Positions 36,801 to 51,800 of a stretch of 64,000 nt of DNA are shown here, piece after piece. Position 1 is the first letter of the stretch. Every line of letters starts with the position of its first letter. Both the position numbers and the translations under genes were made by a program. The stretch lies in contig CAMPDV010002039.1 of the NCBI GenBank assembly GCA_946699065.1, positions 1 to 64,000 on the forward strand. The letters run 5' to 3'. Below the pieces are notes generated by a model. That model did not search any database and was not told the DNA's origin. It worked only from the letters and a program-made list of their open reading frames with translations. The DNA comes from Loxodes magnus. Lineage: Eukaryota; Ciliophora; Karyorelictea; Loxodida; Loxodidae.

Positions 36801-39800
36801 ACTATGGGACGTCAAGACAGGTACCTGTAAGACCATGAGTGGTCACACTAGTTATGTATATGCTGTGGCTATATCCAGTGATTCAGAGTTCATCGTATCG
36901 GGAAGTTATGATTCTACGGTGAGACTATGGGACGTCAAGACAGGTACCTGTAAGACCATGAGTGGTCGCACTAGTTATGTATATGCTGTGGCTATATCCA
37001 GTGATTCAGAGTTCATCGTATCGGGGAGTTATGAATCTACGGTGAGACTATGGGACGTCAAGACAGGTACCTGTAAGACCATGAGTGGTCACACTAGTTA
37101 TGTATATGCTGTGGCTATATCCAGTGATTCAGAGTTCATCGTATCGGGAAGTTATGATTCTACGGTGAGACTATGGGACGTCAAGACAGGTACCTGTAAG
37201 ACCATGAGTGGTCGCACTAGTTATGTATATGCTGTGGCTATATCCAGTGATTCAGAGTTCATCGTATCGGGGAGTTATGAATCTACGGTGAGACTATGGG
37301 ACGTCAAGACAGGTACCTGTAAGACCATGAGTGGTCACACTAGTTATGTATATGCTGTGGCTATATCCAGTGATTCAGAGTTCATCGTATCGGGAAGTTT
37401 AGATAAGACGGTGAGACTATGGGACGTCAAGACAGGTACCTGTAAGACCATGAGTGGTCACACTAGTTATGTATATGTTTTGACTATATCCAGTGATTCA
37501 GAGTTCATCGTATCGGGAAGTTTAGATAAGACGGTGAGACTATGGGACGTCAAGACAGGTACCTGTAAGACCATGAGTGGTCACACTAGTTATGTATATG
37601 CTGTGGCTATATCCAGTGATTCAGAGTTCATCGTATCGGGAAGTTATGAATCTACGGTGAGACTATGGGACGTCAAGACAGGTACCTGTAAGACCATGAG
37701 TGGTCGCACTAGTTATGTATATGCTGTGGCTATATCCAGTGATTCAGAGTTCATCGTATCGGGGAGTTATGAATCTACGGTGAGACTATGGGACGTCAAG
37801 ACAGGTACCTGTAAGACCATGAGTGGTCACACTAGTTATGTATATGTTTTGACTATATCCAGTGATTCAGAGTTCATCGTATCGGGGAGTTATGAATCTA
37901 CGGTGAGACTATGGGACGTCAAGACAGGTACCTGTAAGACCATGAGTGGTCACACTAGTTATGTATATGCTGTGGCTATATCCAGTGATTCAGAGTTCAT
38001 CGTATCGGGAAGTTATGATTCTACGGTGAGACTATGGGACGTCAAGACAGGTACCTGTAAGACCATGAGTGGTCGCACTAGTTATGTATATGCTGTGGCT
38101 ATATCCAGTGATTCAGAGTTCATCGTATCGGGGAGTTATGAATCTACGGTGAGACTATGGGACGTCAAGACAGGTACCTGTAAGACCATGAGTGGTCACA
38201 CTAGTTATGTATATGCTGTGGCTATATCCAGTGATTCAGAGTTCATCGTATCGGGAAGTTATGAATCTACGGTGAGACTATGGGACGTCAAGACAGGTAC
38301 CTGTAAGACCATGAGTGGTCACACTAGTTATGTATATGCTGTGGCTATATCCAGTGATTCAGAGTTCATCGTATCGGGAAGTTATGATTCTACGGTGAGA
38401 CTATGGGACGTCAAGACAGGTACCTGTAAGACCATGAGTGGTCACACTAGTTATGTATATGCTGTGGCTATATCCAGTGATTCAGAGTTCATCGTATCGG
38501 GAAGTTATGAATCTACGGTGAGACTATGGGACGTCAAGACAGGTACCTGTAAGACCATGAGTGGTCACACTAGTTATGTATATGCTGTGGCTATATCCAG
38601 TGATTCAGAGTTCATCGTATCGGGAAGTTATGATTCTACGGTGAGACTATGGGACGTCAAGACAGGTACCTGTAAGACCATGAGTGGTCACACTAGTTAT
38701 GTATATGCTGTGGCTATATCCAGTGATTCAGAGTTCATCGTATCGGGGAGTTTAGATAAGACGGTGAGACTATGGGACGTCAAGACAGGTACCTGTAAGA
38801 CCATGAGTGGTCACACTAGTTATGTATATGCTGTGGCTATATCCAGTGATTCAGAGTTCATCGTATCGGGAAGTTATGATTCTACGGTGAGACTATGGGA
38901 CGTCAAGACAGGTACCTGTAAGACCATGAGTGGTCACACTAGTTATGTATATGCTGTGGCTATATCCAGTGATTCAGAGTTCATCGTATCGGGGAGTTAT
39001 GATTCTACGGTGAGACTATGGGACGTCAAGACAGGTACCTGTAAGACCATGAGTGGTCACACTAGTTATGTATATGCTGTGGCTATATCCAGTGATTCAG
39101 AGTTCATCGTATCGGGAAGTGATGATTCTACGGTGAGACTATGGGACGTCAAGACAGGTACCTGTAAGACCATGAGTGGTCGCACTAGTTATGTATATGC
39201 TGTGGCTATATCCAGTGATTCAGAGTTCATCGTATCGGGGAGTTATGAATCTACGGTGAGACTATGGGACGTCAAGACAGGTACCTGTAAGACCATGAGT
39301 GGTCACACTAGTTATGTATATGCTGTGGCTATATCCAGTGATTCAGAGTTCATCGTATCGGGAAGTTTAGATAAGACGGTGAGACTATGGGACGTCAAGA
39401 CAGGTACCTGTAAGACCATGAGTGGTCACACTAGTTATGTATATGTTTTGACTATATCCAGTGATTCAGAGTTCATCGTATCGGGGAGTTTAGATAAGAC
39501 GGTGAGACTATGGGACGTCAAGACAGGTACCTGTAAGACCATGAGTGGTCACACTAGTTATGTATATGCTGTGGCTATATCCAGTGATTCAGAGTTCATC
39601 GTATCGGGAAGTTTAGATAAGACGGTGAGACTATGGGACTTCATGACAGGTACCTGTAAGACCATGAGTGGTCACACTAGTTATGTATATGCTGTGGCTA
39701 TATCCAGTGATTCAGAGTTCATCGTATCGGGGAGTTATGATTCTACGGTGAGACTATGGGACGTCAAGACAGGTACCTGTAAGACCATGAGTGGTCACAC

Positions 39801-42800
39801 TAGTTATGTATATGCTGTGGCTATATCCAGTGATTCAGAGTTCATCGTATCGGGAAGTTATGATTCTACGGTGAGACTATGGGACGTCAAGACAGGTACC
39901 TGTAAGACCATGAGTGGTCACACTAGTTATGTATATGCTGTGGCTATATCCAGTGATTCAGAGTTCATCGTATCGGGGAGTTATGATTCTACGGTGAGAC
40001 TATGGGACGTCAAGACAGGTACCTGTAAGACCATGAGTGGTCACACTAGTTATGTATATGCTGTGGCTATATCCAGTGATTCAGAGTTCATCGTATCGGG
40101 AAGTTATGATTCTACGGTGAGACTATGGGACGTCAAGACAGGTACCTGTAAGACCATGAGTGGTCACACTAGTTATGTATATGCTGTGGCTATATCCAGT
40201 GATTCAGAGTTCATCGTATCGGGGAGTTATGATTCTACGGTGAGACTATGGGACGTCAAGACAGGTACCTGTAAGACCATGAGTGGTCACACTAGTTATG
40301 TATATGCTGTGGCTATATCCAGTGATTCAGAGTTCATCGTATCGGGAAGTTTAGATAAGACGGTGAGACTATGGGACGTCAAGACAGGTACCTGTAAGAC
40401 CATGAGTGGTCACACTAGTTATGTATATGCTGTGGCTATATCCAGTGATTCAGAGTTCATCGTATCGGGAAGTTATGAATCTACGGTGAGACTATGGGAC
40501 GTCAAGACAGGTACCTGTAAGACCATGAGTGGTCACACAGATTCTTTATATGCTGTGGCTATATCCAGTGATTCAGAGTTCATCGTATCGGGAAGTTTAG
40601 ATAAGACGGTGAGACTATGGGACGTCAAGACAGGTACCTGTAAGACCATGAGTGGTCACACTAGTTATGTATATGCTGTGGCTATATCCAGTGATTCAGA
40701 GTTCATCGTATCGGGAAGTTATGATTCTACGGTGAGACTATGGGACGTCAAGACAGGTACCTGTAAGACCATGAGTGGTCGCACTAGTTATGTATATGCT
40801 GTGGCTATATCCAGTGATTCAGAGTTCATCGTATCGGGGAGTTATGAATCTACGGTGAGACTATGGGACGTCAAGACAGGTACCTGTAAGACCATGAGTG
40901 GTCACACTAGTTATGTATATGCTGTGGCTATATCCAGTGATTCAGAGTTCATCGTATCGGGGAGTTTAGATAAGACGGTGAGACTATGGGACGTCAAGAC
41001 AGGTACCTGTAAGACCATGAGTGGTCACACTAGTTATGTATATGCTGTGGCTATATCCAGTGATTCAGAGTTCATCGTATCGGGAAGTTTAGATAAGACG
41101 GTGAGACTATGGGACGTCAAGACAGGTACCTGTAAGACCATGAGTGGTCACACTAGTTATGTATATGCTGTGGCTATATCCAGTGATTCAGAGTTCATCG
41201 TATCGGGAAGTTATGATTCTACGGTGAGACTATGGGACTTCATGACAGGTACCTGTAAGACCATGAGTGGTCACACTAGTTATGTATATGCTGTGGCTAT
41301 ATCCAGTGATTCAGAGTTCATCGTATCGGGGAGTTATGATTCTACGGTGAGACTATGGGACGTCAAGACAGGTACCTGTAAGACCATGAGTGGTCACACT
41401 AGTTATGTATATGCTGTGGCTATATCCAGTGATTCAGAGTTCATCGTATCGGGAAGTTATGATTCTACGGTGAGACTATGGGACGTCAAGACAGGTACCT
41501 GTAAGACCATGAGTGGTCACACTAGTTATGTATATGCTGTGGCTATATCCAGTGATTCAGAGTTCATCGTATCGGGGAGTTATGATTCTACGGTGAGACT
41601 ATGGGACGTCAAGACAGGTACCTGTAAGACCATGAGTGGTCACACTAGTTATGTATATGCTGTGGCTATATCCAGTGATTCAGAGTTCATCGTATCGGGA
41701 AGTTATGATTCTACGGTGAGACTATGGGACGTCAAGACAGGTACCTGTAAGACCATGAGTGGTCACACTAGTTATGTATATGCTGTGGCTATATCCAGTG
41801 ATTCAGAGTTCATCGTATCGGGGAGTTATGATTCTACGGTGAGACTATGGGACGTCAAGACAGGTACCTGTAAGACCATGAGTGGTCACACTAGTTATGT
41901 ATATGCTGTGGCTATATCCAGTGATTCAGAGTTCATCGTATCGGGAAGTTTAGATAAGACGGTGAGACTATGGGACGTCAAGACAGGTACCTGTAAGACC
42001 ATGAGTGGTCACACTAGTTATGTATATGTTTTGACTATATCCAGTGATTCAGAGTTCATCGTATCGGGAAGTTTAGATAAGACGGTGAGACTATGGGACG
42101 TCAAGACAGGTACCTGTAAGACCATGAGTGGTCACACTAGTTATGTATATGCTGTGGCTATATCCAGTGATTCAGAGTTCATCGTATCGGGAAGTTATGA
42201 ATCTACGGTGAGACTATGGGACGTCAAGACAGGTACCTGTAAGACCATGAGTGGTCACACTAGTTATGTATATGCTGTGGCTATATCCAGTGATTCAGAG
42301 TTCATCGTATCGGGAAGTTATGATTCTACGGTGAGACTATGGGACGTCAAGACAGGTACCTGTAAGACCATGAGTGGTCGCACTAGTTATGTATATGCTG
42401 TGGCTATATCCAGTGATTCAGAGTTCATCGTATCGGGGAGTTTTGATAAGACGGTGAGACTATGGGACGTCAAGACAGGTACCTGTAAGACCATGAGTGG
42501 TCACACTAGTTATGTATATGCTGTGGCTATATCCAGTGATTCAGAGTTCATCGTATCGGGGAGTTATGATTCTACGGTGAGACTATGGGACGTCAAGACA
42601 GGTACCTGTAAGACCATGAGTGGTCACACTAGTTATGTATATGCTGTGGCTATATCCAGTGATTCAGAGTTCATCGTATCGGGAAGTTATGATTCTACGG
42701 TGAGACTATGGGACGTCAAGACAGGTACCTGTAAGACCATGAGTGGTCGCACTAGTTATGTATATGCTGTGGCTATATCCAGTGATTCAGAGTTCATCGT

Positions 42801-45800
42801 ATCGGGAAGTTATGATTCTACGGTGAGACTATGGGACGTCAAGACAGGTACCTGTAAGACCATGAGTGGTCACACTAGTTATGTATATGCTGTGGCTATA
42901 TCCAGTGATTCAGAGTTCATCGTATCGGGGAGTTATGATTCTACGGTGAGACTATGGGACGTCAAGACAGGTACCTGTAAGACCATGAGTGGTCACACTA
43001 GTTATGTATATGCTGTGGCTATATCCAGTGATTCAGAGTTCATCGTATCGGGAAGTTATGATTCTACGGTGAGACTATGGGACGTCAAGACAGGTACCTG
43101 TAAGACCATGAGTGGTCGCACTAGTTATGTATATGCTGTGGCTATATCCAGTGATTCAGAGTTCATCGTATCGGGGAGTTATGAATCTACGGTGAGACTA
43201 TGGGACGTCAAGACAGGTACCTGTAAGACCATGAGTGGTCACACTAGTTATGTATATGCTGTGGCTATATCCAGTGATTCAGAGTTCATCGTATCGGGGA
43301 GTTATGATTCTACGGTGAGACTATGGGACGTCAAGACAGGTACCTGTAAGACCATGAGTGGTCACACTAGTTATGTATATGCTGTGGCTATATCCAGTGA
43401 TTCAGAGTTCATCGTATCGGGAAGTTATGATTCTACGGTGAGACTATGGGACGTCAAGACAGGTACCTGTAAGACCATGAGTGGTCACACTAGTTATGTA
43501 TATGCTGTGGCTATATCCAGTGATTCAGAGTTCATCGTATCGGGGAGTTATGATTCTACGGTGAGACTATGGGACGTCAAGACAGGTACCTGTAAGACCA
43601 TGAGTGGTCACACTAGTTATGTATATGCTGTGGCTATATCCAGTGATTCAGAGTTCATCGTATCGGGAAGTTATGAATCTACGGTGAGACTATGGGACGT
43701 CAAGACAGGTACCTGTAAGACCATGAGTGGTCACACTAGTTATGTATATGCTGTGGCTATATCCAGTGATTCAGAGTTCATCGTATCGGGAAGTTATGAT
43801 TCTACGGTGAGACTATGGGACGTCAAGACAGGTACCTGTAAGACCATGAGTGGTCGCACTAGTTATGTATATGCTGTGGCTATATCCAGTGATTCAGAGT
43901 TCATCGTATCGGGGAGTTTAGATAAGACGGTGAGACTATGGGACGTCAAGACAGGTACCTGTAAGACCATGAGTGGTCACACTAGTTATGTATATGCTGT
44001 GGCTATATCCAGTGATTCAGAGTTCATCGTATCGGGGAGTTATGATTCTACGGTGAGACTATGGGACGTCAAGACAGGTACCTGTAAGACCATGAGTGGT
44101 CACACTAGTTATGTATATGCTGTGGCTATATCCAGTGATTCAGAGTTCATCGTATCGGGAAGTTTAGATAAGACGGTGAGACTATGGGACGTCAAGACAG
44201 GTACCTGTAAGACCATGAGTGGTCACACTAGTTATGTATATGTTTTGACTATATCCAGTGATTCAGAGTTCATCGTATCGGGAAGTTTAGATAAGACGGT
44301 GAGACTATGGGACGTCAAGACAGGTACCTGTAAGACCATGAGTGGTCACACTAGTTATGTATATGCTGTGGCTATATCCAGTGATTCAGAGTTCATCGTA
44401 TCGGGAAGTTATGAATCTACGGTGAGACTATGGGACGTCAAGACAGGTACCTGTAAGACCATGAGTGGTCACACTAGTTATGTATATGCTGTGGCTATAT
44501 CCAGTGATTCAGAGTTCATCGTATCGGGAAGTTATGAATCTACGGTGAGACTATGGGACGTCAAGACAGGTACCTGTAAGACCATGAGTGGTCACACTAG
44601 TTATGTATATGCTGTGGCTATATCCAGTGATTCAGAGTTCATCGTATCGGGAAGTTATGAATCTACGGTGAGACTATGGGACGTCAAGACAGGTACCTGT
44701 AAGACCATGAGTGGTCACACTAGTTATGTATATGCTGTGGCTATATCCAGTGATTCAGAGTTCATCGTATCGGGAAGTTATGAATCTACGGTGAGACTAT
44801 GGGACGTCAAGACAGGTACCTGTAAGACCATGAGTGGTCACACTAGTTATGTATATGCTGTGGCTATATCCAGTGATTCAGAGTTCATCGTATCGGGAAG
44901 TTATGATTCTACGGTGAGACTATGGGACGTCAAGACAGGTACCTGTAAGACCATGAGTGGTCGCACTAGTTATGTATATGCTGTGGCTATATCCAGTGAT
45001 TCAGAGTTCATCGTATCGGGGAGTTATGAATCTACGGTGAGACTATGGGACGTCAAGACAGGTACCTGTAAGACCATGAGTGGTCACACTAGTTATGTAT
45101 ATGCTGTGGCTATATCCAGTGATTCAGAGTTCATCGTATCGGGAAGTTATGATTCTACGGTGAGACTATGGGACGTCAAGACAGGTACCTGTAAGACCAT
45201 GAGTGGTCACACTAGTTATGTATATGCTGTGGCTATATCCAGTGATTCAGAGTTCATCGTATCGGGAAGTTATGAATCTACGGTGAGACTATGGGACGTC
45301 AAGACAGGTACCTGTAAGACCATGAGTGGTCACACTAGTTATGTATATGCTGTGGCTATATCCAGTGATTCAGAGTTCATCGTATCGGGAAGTTATGAAT
45401 CTACGGTGAGACTATGGGACGTCAAGACAGGTACCTGTAAGACCATGAGTGGTCACACTAGTTATGTATATGCTGTGGCTATATCCAGTGATTCAGAGTT
45501 CATCGTATCGGGAAGTTATGATTCTACGGTGAGACTATGGGACGTCAAGACAGGTACCTGTAAGACCATGAGTGGTCACACTAGTTATGTATATGCTGTG
45601 GCTATATCCAGTGATTCAGAGTTCATCGTATCGGGAAGTTATGATTCTACGGTGAGACTATGGGACTTCATGACAGGTACCTGTAAGACCATGAGTGGTC
45701 ACACTAGTTATGTATATGCTGTGGCTATATCCAGTGATTCAGAGTTCATCGTATCGGGAAGTTATGAATCTACGGTGAGACTATGGGACGTCAAGACAGG

Positions 45801-48800
45801 TACCTGTAAGACCATGAGTGGTCACACTAGTTATGTATATGCTGTGGCTATATCCAGTGATTCAGAGTTCATCGTATCGGGAAGTTATGATTCTACGGTG
45901 AGACTATGGGACGTCAAGACAGGTACCTGTAAGACCATGAGTGGTCACACTAGTTATGTATATGCTGTGGCTATATCCAGTGATTCAGAGTTCATCGTAT
46001 CGGGAAGTTATGAATCTACGGTGAGACTATGGGACGTCAAGACAGGTACCTGTAAGACCATGAGTGGTCACACTAGTTATGTATATGCTGTGGCTATATC
46101 CAGTGATTCAGAGTTCATCGTATCGGGGAGTTATGAATCTACGGTGAGACTATGGGACGTCAAGACAGGTACCTGTAAGACCATGAGTGGTCACACTAGT
46201 TATGTATATGCTGTGGCTATATCCAGTGATTCAGAGTTCATCGTATCGGGAAGTTATGAATCTACGGTGAGACTATGGGACGTCAAGACAGGTACCTGTA
46301 AGACCATGAGTGGTCACACTAGTTATGTATATGCTGTGGCTATATCCAGTGATTCAGAGTTCATCGTATCGGGAAGTTATGATTCTACGGTGAGACTATG
46401 GGACTTCATGACAGGTACCTGTAAGACCATGAGTGGTCACACTAGTTATGTATATGCTGTGGCTATATCCAGTGATTCAGAGTTCATCGTATCGGGGAGT
46501 TATGATTCTACGGTGAGACTATGGGACGTCAAGACAGGTACCTGTAAGACCATGAGTGGTCACACTAGTTATGTATATGCTGTGGCTATATCCAGTGATT
46601 CAGAGTTCATCGTATCGGGAAGTTTAGATAAGACGGTGAGACTATGGGACGTCAAGACAGGTACCTGTAAGACCATGAGTGGTCACACTAGTTATGTATA
46701 TGCTGTGGCTATATCCAGTGATTCAGAGTTCATCGTATCGGGGAGTTATGATTCTACGGTGAGACTATGGGACTTCATGACAGGTACCTGTAAGACCATG
46801 AGTGGTCACACTAGTTATGTATATGCTGTGGCTATATCCAGTGATTCAGAGTTCATCGTATCGGGAAGTTATGAATCTACGGTGAGACTATGGGACGTCA
46901 AGACAGGTACCTGTAAGACCATGAGTGGTCACACTAGTTATGTATATGCTGTGGCTATATCCAGTGATTCAGAGTTCATCGTATCGGGAAGTTATGATTC
47001 TACGGTGAGACTATGGGACGTCAAGACAGGTACCTGTAAGACCATGAGTGGTCACACTAGTTATGTATATGCTGTGGCTATATCCAGTGATTCAGAGTTC
47101 ATCGTATCGGGAAGTTATGAATCTACGGTGAGACTATGGGACGTCAAGACAGGTACCTGTAAGACCATGAGTGGTCACACTAGTTATGTATATGCTGTGG
47201 CTATATCCAGTGATTCAGAGTTCATCGTATCGGGGAGTTATGATTCTACGGTGAGACTATGGGACTTCATGACAGGTACCTGTAAGACCATGAGTGGTCA
47301 CACTAGTTATGTATATGCTGTGGCTATATCCAGTGATTCAGAGTTCATCGTATCGGGAAGTTATGAATCTACGGTGAGACTATGGGACGTCAAGACAGGT
47401 ACCTGTAAGACCATGAGTGGTCACACTAGTTATGTATATGCTGTGGCTATATCCAGTGATTCAGAGTTCATCGTATCGGGAAGTTATGATTCTACGGTGA
47501 GACTATGGGACGTCAAGACAGGTACCTGTAAGACCATGAGTGGTCACACTAGTTATGTATATGCTGTGGCTATATCCAGTGATTCAGAGTTCATCGTATC
47601 GGGAAGTTATGAATCTACGGTGAGACTATGGGACGTCAAGACAGGTACCTGTAAGACCATGAGTGGTCACACTAGTTATGTATATGCTGTGGCTATATCC
47701 AGTGATTCAGAGTTCATCGTATCGGGGAGTTATGAATCTACGGTGAGACTATGGGACGTCAAGACAGGTACCTGTAAGACCATGAGTGGTCACACTAGTT
47801 ATGTATATGCTGTGGCTATATCCAGTGATTCAGAGTTCATCGTATCGGGAAGTTATGAATCTACGGTGAGACTATGGGACGTCAAGACAGGTACCTGTAA
47901 GACCATGAGTGGTCACACTAGTTATGTATATGCTGTGGCTATATCCAGTGATTCAGAGTTCATCGTATCGGGAAGTTATGATTCTACGGTGAGACTATGG
48001 GACTTCATGACAGGTACCTGTAAGACCATGAGTGGTCACACTAGTTATGTATATGCTGTGGCTATATCCAGTGATTCAGAGTTCATCGTATCGGGAAGTT
48101 ATGAATCTACGGTGAGACTATGGGACGTCAAGACAGGTACCTGTAAGACCATGAGTGGTCACACTAGTTATGTATATGCTGTGGCTATATCCAGTGATTC
48201 AGAGTTCATCGTATCGGGAAGTTATGATTCTACGGTGAGACTATGGGACGTCAAGACAGGTACCTGTAAGACCATGAGTGGTCACACTAGTTATGTATAT
48301 GCTGTGGCTATATCCAGTGATTCAGAGTTCATCGTATCGGGAAGTTATGAATCTACGGTGAGACTATGGGACGTCAAGACAGGTACCTGTAAGACCATGA
48401 GTGGTCACACTAGTTATGTATATGCTGTGGCTATATCCAGTGATTCAGAGTTCATCGTATCGGGGAGTTATGAATCTACGGTGAGACTATGGGACGTCAA
48501 GACAGGTACCTGTAAGACCATGAGTGGTCACACTAGTTATGTATATGCTGTGGCTATATCCAGTGATTCAGAGTTCATCGTATCGGGAAGTTATGAATCT
48601 ACGGTGAGACTATGGGACGTCAAGACAGGTACCTGTAAGACCATGAGTGGTCACACTAGTTATGTATATGCTGTGGCTATATCCAGTGATTCAGAGTTCA
48701 TCGTATCGGGAAGTTATGATTCTACGGTGAGACTATGGGACTTCATGACAGGTACCTGTAAGACCATGAGTGGTCACACTAGTTATGTATATGCTGTGGC

Positions 48801-51800
48801 TATATCCAGTGATTCAGAGTTCATCGTATCGGGGAGTTATGATTCTACGGTGAGACTATGGGACGTCAAGACAGGTACCTGTAAGACCATGAGTGGTCAC
48901 ACTAGTTATGTATATGCTGTGGCTATATCCAGTGATTCAGAGTTCATCGTATCGGGAAGTTATGAATCTACGGTGAGACTATGGGACGTCAAGACAGGTA
49001 CCTGTAAGACCATGAGTGGTCACACTAGTTATGTATATGCTGTGGCTATATCCAGTGATTCAGAGTTCATCGTATCGGGGAGTTATGAATCTACGGTGAG
49101 ACTATGGGACGTCAAGACAGGTACCTGTAAGACCATGAGTGGTCACACTAGTTATGTATATGCTGTGGCTATATCCAGTGATTCAGAGTTCATCGTATCG
49201 GGAAGTTATGATTCTACGGTGAGACTATGGGACGTCAAGACAGGTACCTGTAAGACCATGAGTGGTCACACTAGTTATGTATATGCTGTGGCTATATCCA
49301 GTGATTCAGAGTTCATCGTATCGGGGAGTTATGATTCTACGGTGAGACTATGGGACGTCAAGACAGGTACCTGTAAGACCATGAGTGGTCACACTAGTTA
49401 TGTATATGCTGTGGCTATATCCAGTGATTCAGAGTTCATCGTATCGGGAAGTGATGATTCTACGGTGAGACTATGGGACGTCAAGACAGGTACCTGTAAG
49501 ACCATGAGTGGTCACACTAGTTATGTATATGCTGTGGCTATATCCAGTGATTCAGAGTTCATAGTATCGGGAAGTTATGAATCTACGGTGAGACTATGGG
49601 ACGTCAAGACAGGTACCTGTAAGACCATGAGTGGTCACACTAGTTATGTATATGCTGTGGCTATATCCAGTGATTCAGAGTTCATCGTATCGGGAAGTTT
49701 AGATAAGACGGTGAGACTATGGGACGTCAAGACAGGTACCTGTAAGACCATGAGTGGTCACACTAGTTATGTATATGCTGTGGCTATATCCAGTGATTCA
49801 GAGTTCATCGTATCGGGAAGTTATGATTCTACGGTGAGACTATGGGACGTCAAGACAGGTACCTGTAAGACCATGAGTGGTCACACTAGTTATGTATATG
49901 CTGTGGCTATATCCAGTGATTCAGAGTTCATCGTATCGGGAAGTTATGATTCTACGGTGAGACTATGGGACGTCAAGACAGGTACCTGTAAGACCATGAG
50001 TGGTCGCACTAGTTATGTATATGCTGTGGCTATATCCAGTGATTCAGAGTTCATCGTATCGGGGAGTTATGATTCTACGGTGAGACTATGGGACGTCAAG
50101 ACAGGTACCTGTAAGACCATGAGTGGTCACACTAGTTATGTATATGCTGTGGCTATATCCAGTGATTCAGAGTTCATCGTATCGGGAAGTGATGATTCTA
50201 CGGTGAGACTATGGGACGTCAAGACAGGTACCTGTAAGACCATGAGTGGTCGCACTAGTTATGTATATGCTGTGGCTATATCCAGTGATTCAGAGTTCAT
50301 CGTATCGGGAAGTTATGAATCTACGGTGAGACTATGGGACGTCAAGACAGGTACCTGTAAGACCATGAGTGGTCACACTAGTTATGTATATGCTGTGGCT
50401 ATATCCAGTGATTCAGAGTTCATCGTATCGGGAAGTTATGATTCTACGGTGAGACTATGGGACGTCAAGACAGGTACCTGTAAGACCATGAGTGGTCACA
50501 CTAGTTATGTATATGCTGTGGCTATATCCAGTGATTCAGAGTTCATCGTATCGGGAAGTTATGATTCTACGGTGAGACTATGGGACGTCAAGACAGGTAC
50601 CTGTAAGACCATGAGTGGTCACACTAGTTATGTATATGCTGTGGCTATATCCAGTGATTCAGAGTTCATCGTATCGGGGAGTTATGATTCTACGGTGAGA
50701 CTATGGGACGTCAAGACAGGTACCTGTAAGACCATGAGTGGTCACACTAGTTATGTATATGCTGTGGCTATATCCAGTGATTCAGAGTTCATCGTATCGG
50801 GGAGTTATGAATCTACGGTGAGACTATGGGACGTCAAGACAGGTACCTGTAAGACCATGAGTGGTCACACTAGTTATGTATATGCTGTGGCTATATCCAG
50901 TGATTCAGAGTTCATCGTATCGGGAAGTTATGATTCTACGGTGAGACTATGGGACGTCAAGACAGGTACCTGTAAGACCATGAGTGGTCACACTAGTTAT
51001 GTATATGCTGTGGCTATATCCAGTGATTCAGAGTTCATCGTATCGGGAAGTTTAGATAAGACGGTGAGACTATGGGACGTCAAGACAGGTACCTGTAAGA
51101 CCATGAGTGGTCACACTAGTTATGTATATGCTGTGGCTATATCCAGTGATTCAGAGTTCATCGTATCGGGGAGTTTAGATAAGACGGTGAGACTATGGGA
51201 CGTCAAGACAGGTACCTGTAAGACCATGAGTGGTCACACTAGTTATGTATATGCTGTGGCTATATCCAGTGATTCAGAGTTCATCGTATCGGGGAGTTAT
51301 GATTCTACGGTGAGACTATGGGACTTCATGACAGGTACCTGTAAGACCATGAGTGGTCACACTAGTTATGTATATGCTGTGGCTATATCCAGTGATTCAG
51401 AGTTCATCGTATCGGGAAGTTATGAATCTACGGTGAGACTATGGGACGTCAAGACAGGTACCTGTAAGACCATGAGTGGTCACACTAGTTATGTATATGC
51501 TGTGGCTATATCCAGTGATTCAGAGTTCATCGTATCGGGAAGTGATGATTCTACGGTGAGACTATGGGACGTCAAGACAGGTACCTGTAAGACCATGAGT
51601 GGTCACACTAGTTATGTATATGCTGTGGCTATATCCAGTGATTCAGAGTTCATAGTATCGGGAAGTTATGAATCTACGGTGAGACTATGGGACGTCAAGA
51701 CAGGTACCTGTAAGACCATGAGTGGTCACACTAGTTATGTATATGCTGTGGCTATATCCAGTGATTCAGAGTTCATCGTATCGGGAAGTTTAGATAAGAC

